Shown here piece after piece: positions 63,895-64,000 of a stretch of 64,000 bases of DNA; position 1 is the stretch's first letter, and the number at the start of each line of letters is the position of its first letter. Made by a program: the position numbers and the translations under genes. The notes below the pieces were generated by a model. The model was not told where the DNA came from and did not search any database. It saw only the letters and a program-made list of their open reading frames with translations. Origin of the DNA: Chryseobacterium sp. MYb264 (lineage in GTDB: Bacteria; Bacteroidota; Bacteroidia; Flavobacteriales; Weeksellaceae); assembly GCF_035974275.1 (NCBI RefSeq), contig NZ_CP142422.1:5170368-5234367 (forward strand), written 5' to 3'.

Positions 63895-64000
63895 TTTTTA
63901 AATAATCAATACCCGCAATATTTTTTTTTAAAAAGAAAATATAAGACCTTTGTCCTCCTTCTAAAAATGTAATAATCAAGAGTTAATCGGGGCATAAATT

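Overview
The window looks like chromosome from a member of the Bacteroidota, class Flavobacteriia, most likely Chryseobacterium or a close relative. The reasons are the AT-rich DNA, promoter boxes of the TAnnTTTG type, the near absence of Shine-Dalgarno sites, a PorT-type gliding/secretion protein next to the menaquinone methyltransferase, exported proteins with the GINTxNP start, a GG-leader 'bacteriocin-like' peptide and REP/RAYT elements. Most of it is housekeeping DNA. Accessory material is limited to one insertion sequence, one broken transporter, one frameshifted lipoprotein, REP-like repeats and a few orphan genes.

Layout. 1-5,400: on the minus strand, a tryptophan operon trpL-trpE-(four-helix bundle gene)-trpG-trpD-trpC-trpF. 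It is preceded by a leader peptide with three consecutive Trp codons and an attenuator hairpin. Where trpB/trpA might be expected, the operon abuts REP-like hairpins and a RAYT-type transposase cut by the window edge. 5,400-9,700: a frameshifted cupin lipoprotein, two small lipoproteins (one a c-type cytochrome), rlmF and a head-repeat surface protein. 9,900-17,800: lysS, gltB, gltD. 18,000-22,600: cydAB and gyrB. 22,700-28,400: two DUF3857/transglutaminase-like proteins, a DUF3298 lipoprotein and a lipid kinase. 28,500-33,200: a dicarboxylate/amino-acid:cation symporter gene inactivated by both a nonsense codon and an IS5-family element, then ggt. 33,200-42,200: tdh, a degenerate polysaccharide deacetylase, a metallophosphoesterase, a KAS III enzyme, then a + strand run: membrane protein, menaquinone methyltransferase, porT, coiled-coil protein, zapA, a 6S-like RNA, rny.

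42,200-48,700 is the most accessory stretch. It holds gene remnants, an orphan cysteine-rich double-glycine-leader peptide, a YeiH transporter with its LysR regulator, a palindromic repeat cluster, a CLC-F fluoride antiporter under a fluoride riboswitch with a (TATC)11 microsatellite upstream, a thioesterase and an ArsC/Spx-like protein. 48,800-64,000 returns to core genes: gcvT, idi, a HAD protein, serA, mscL, nnr, lgt (with an unusual exported N-terminal domain), yidD, rarA, a DUF2339 membrane protein, pheA and a YbgC-type thioesterase.

Three cis-acting RNA systems are readable from the sequence: trp attenuation, a fluoride riboswitch with a visible ribosome-site-sequestering hairpin, and a 6S-like RNA between zapA and rny. 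Several promoters sit so close to start codons that the mRNAs should be leaderless (gltB, the lipid kinase, yidD). In other cases the promoter box shows that the longest ORF start cannot be right. I found no tRNA, rRNA or CRISPR array.
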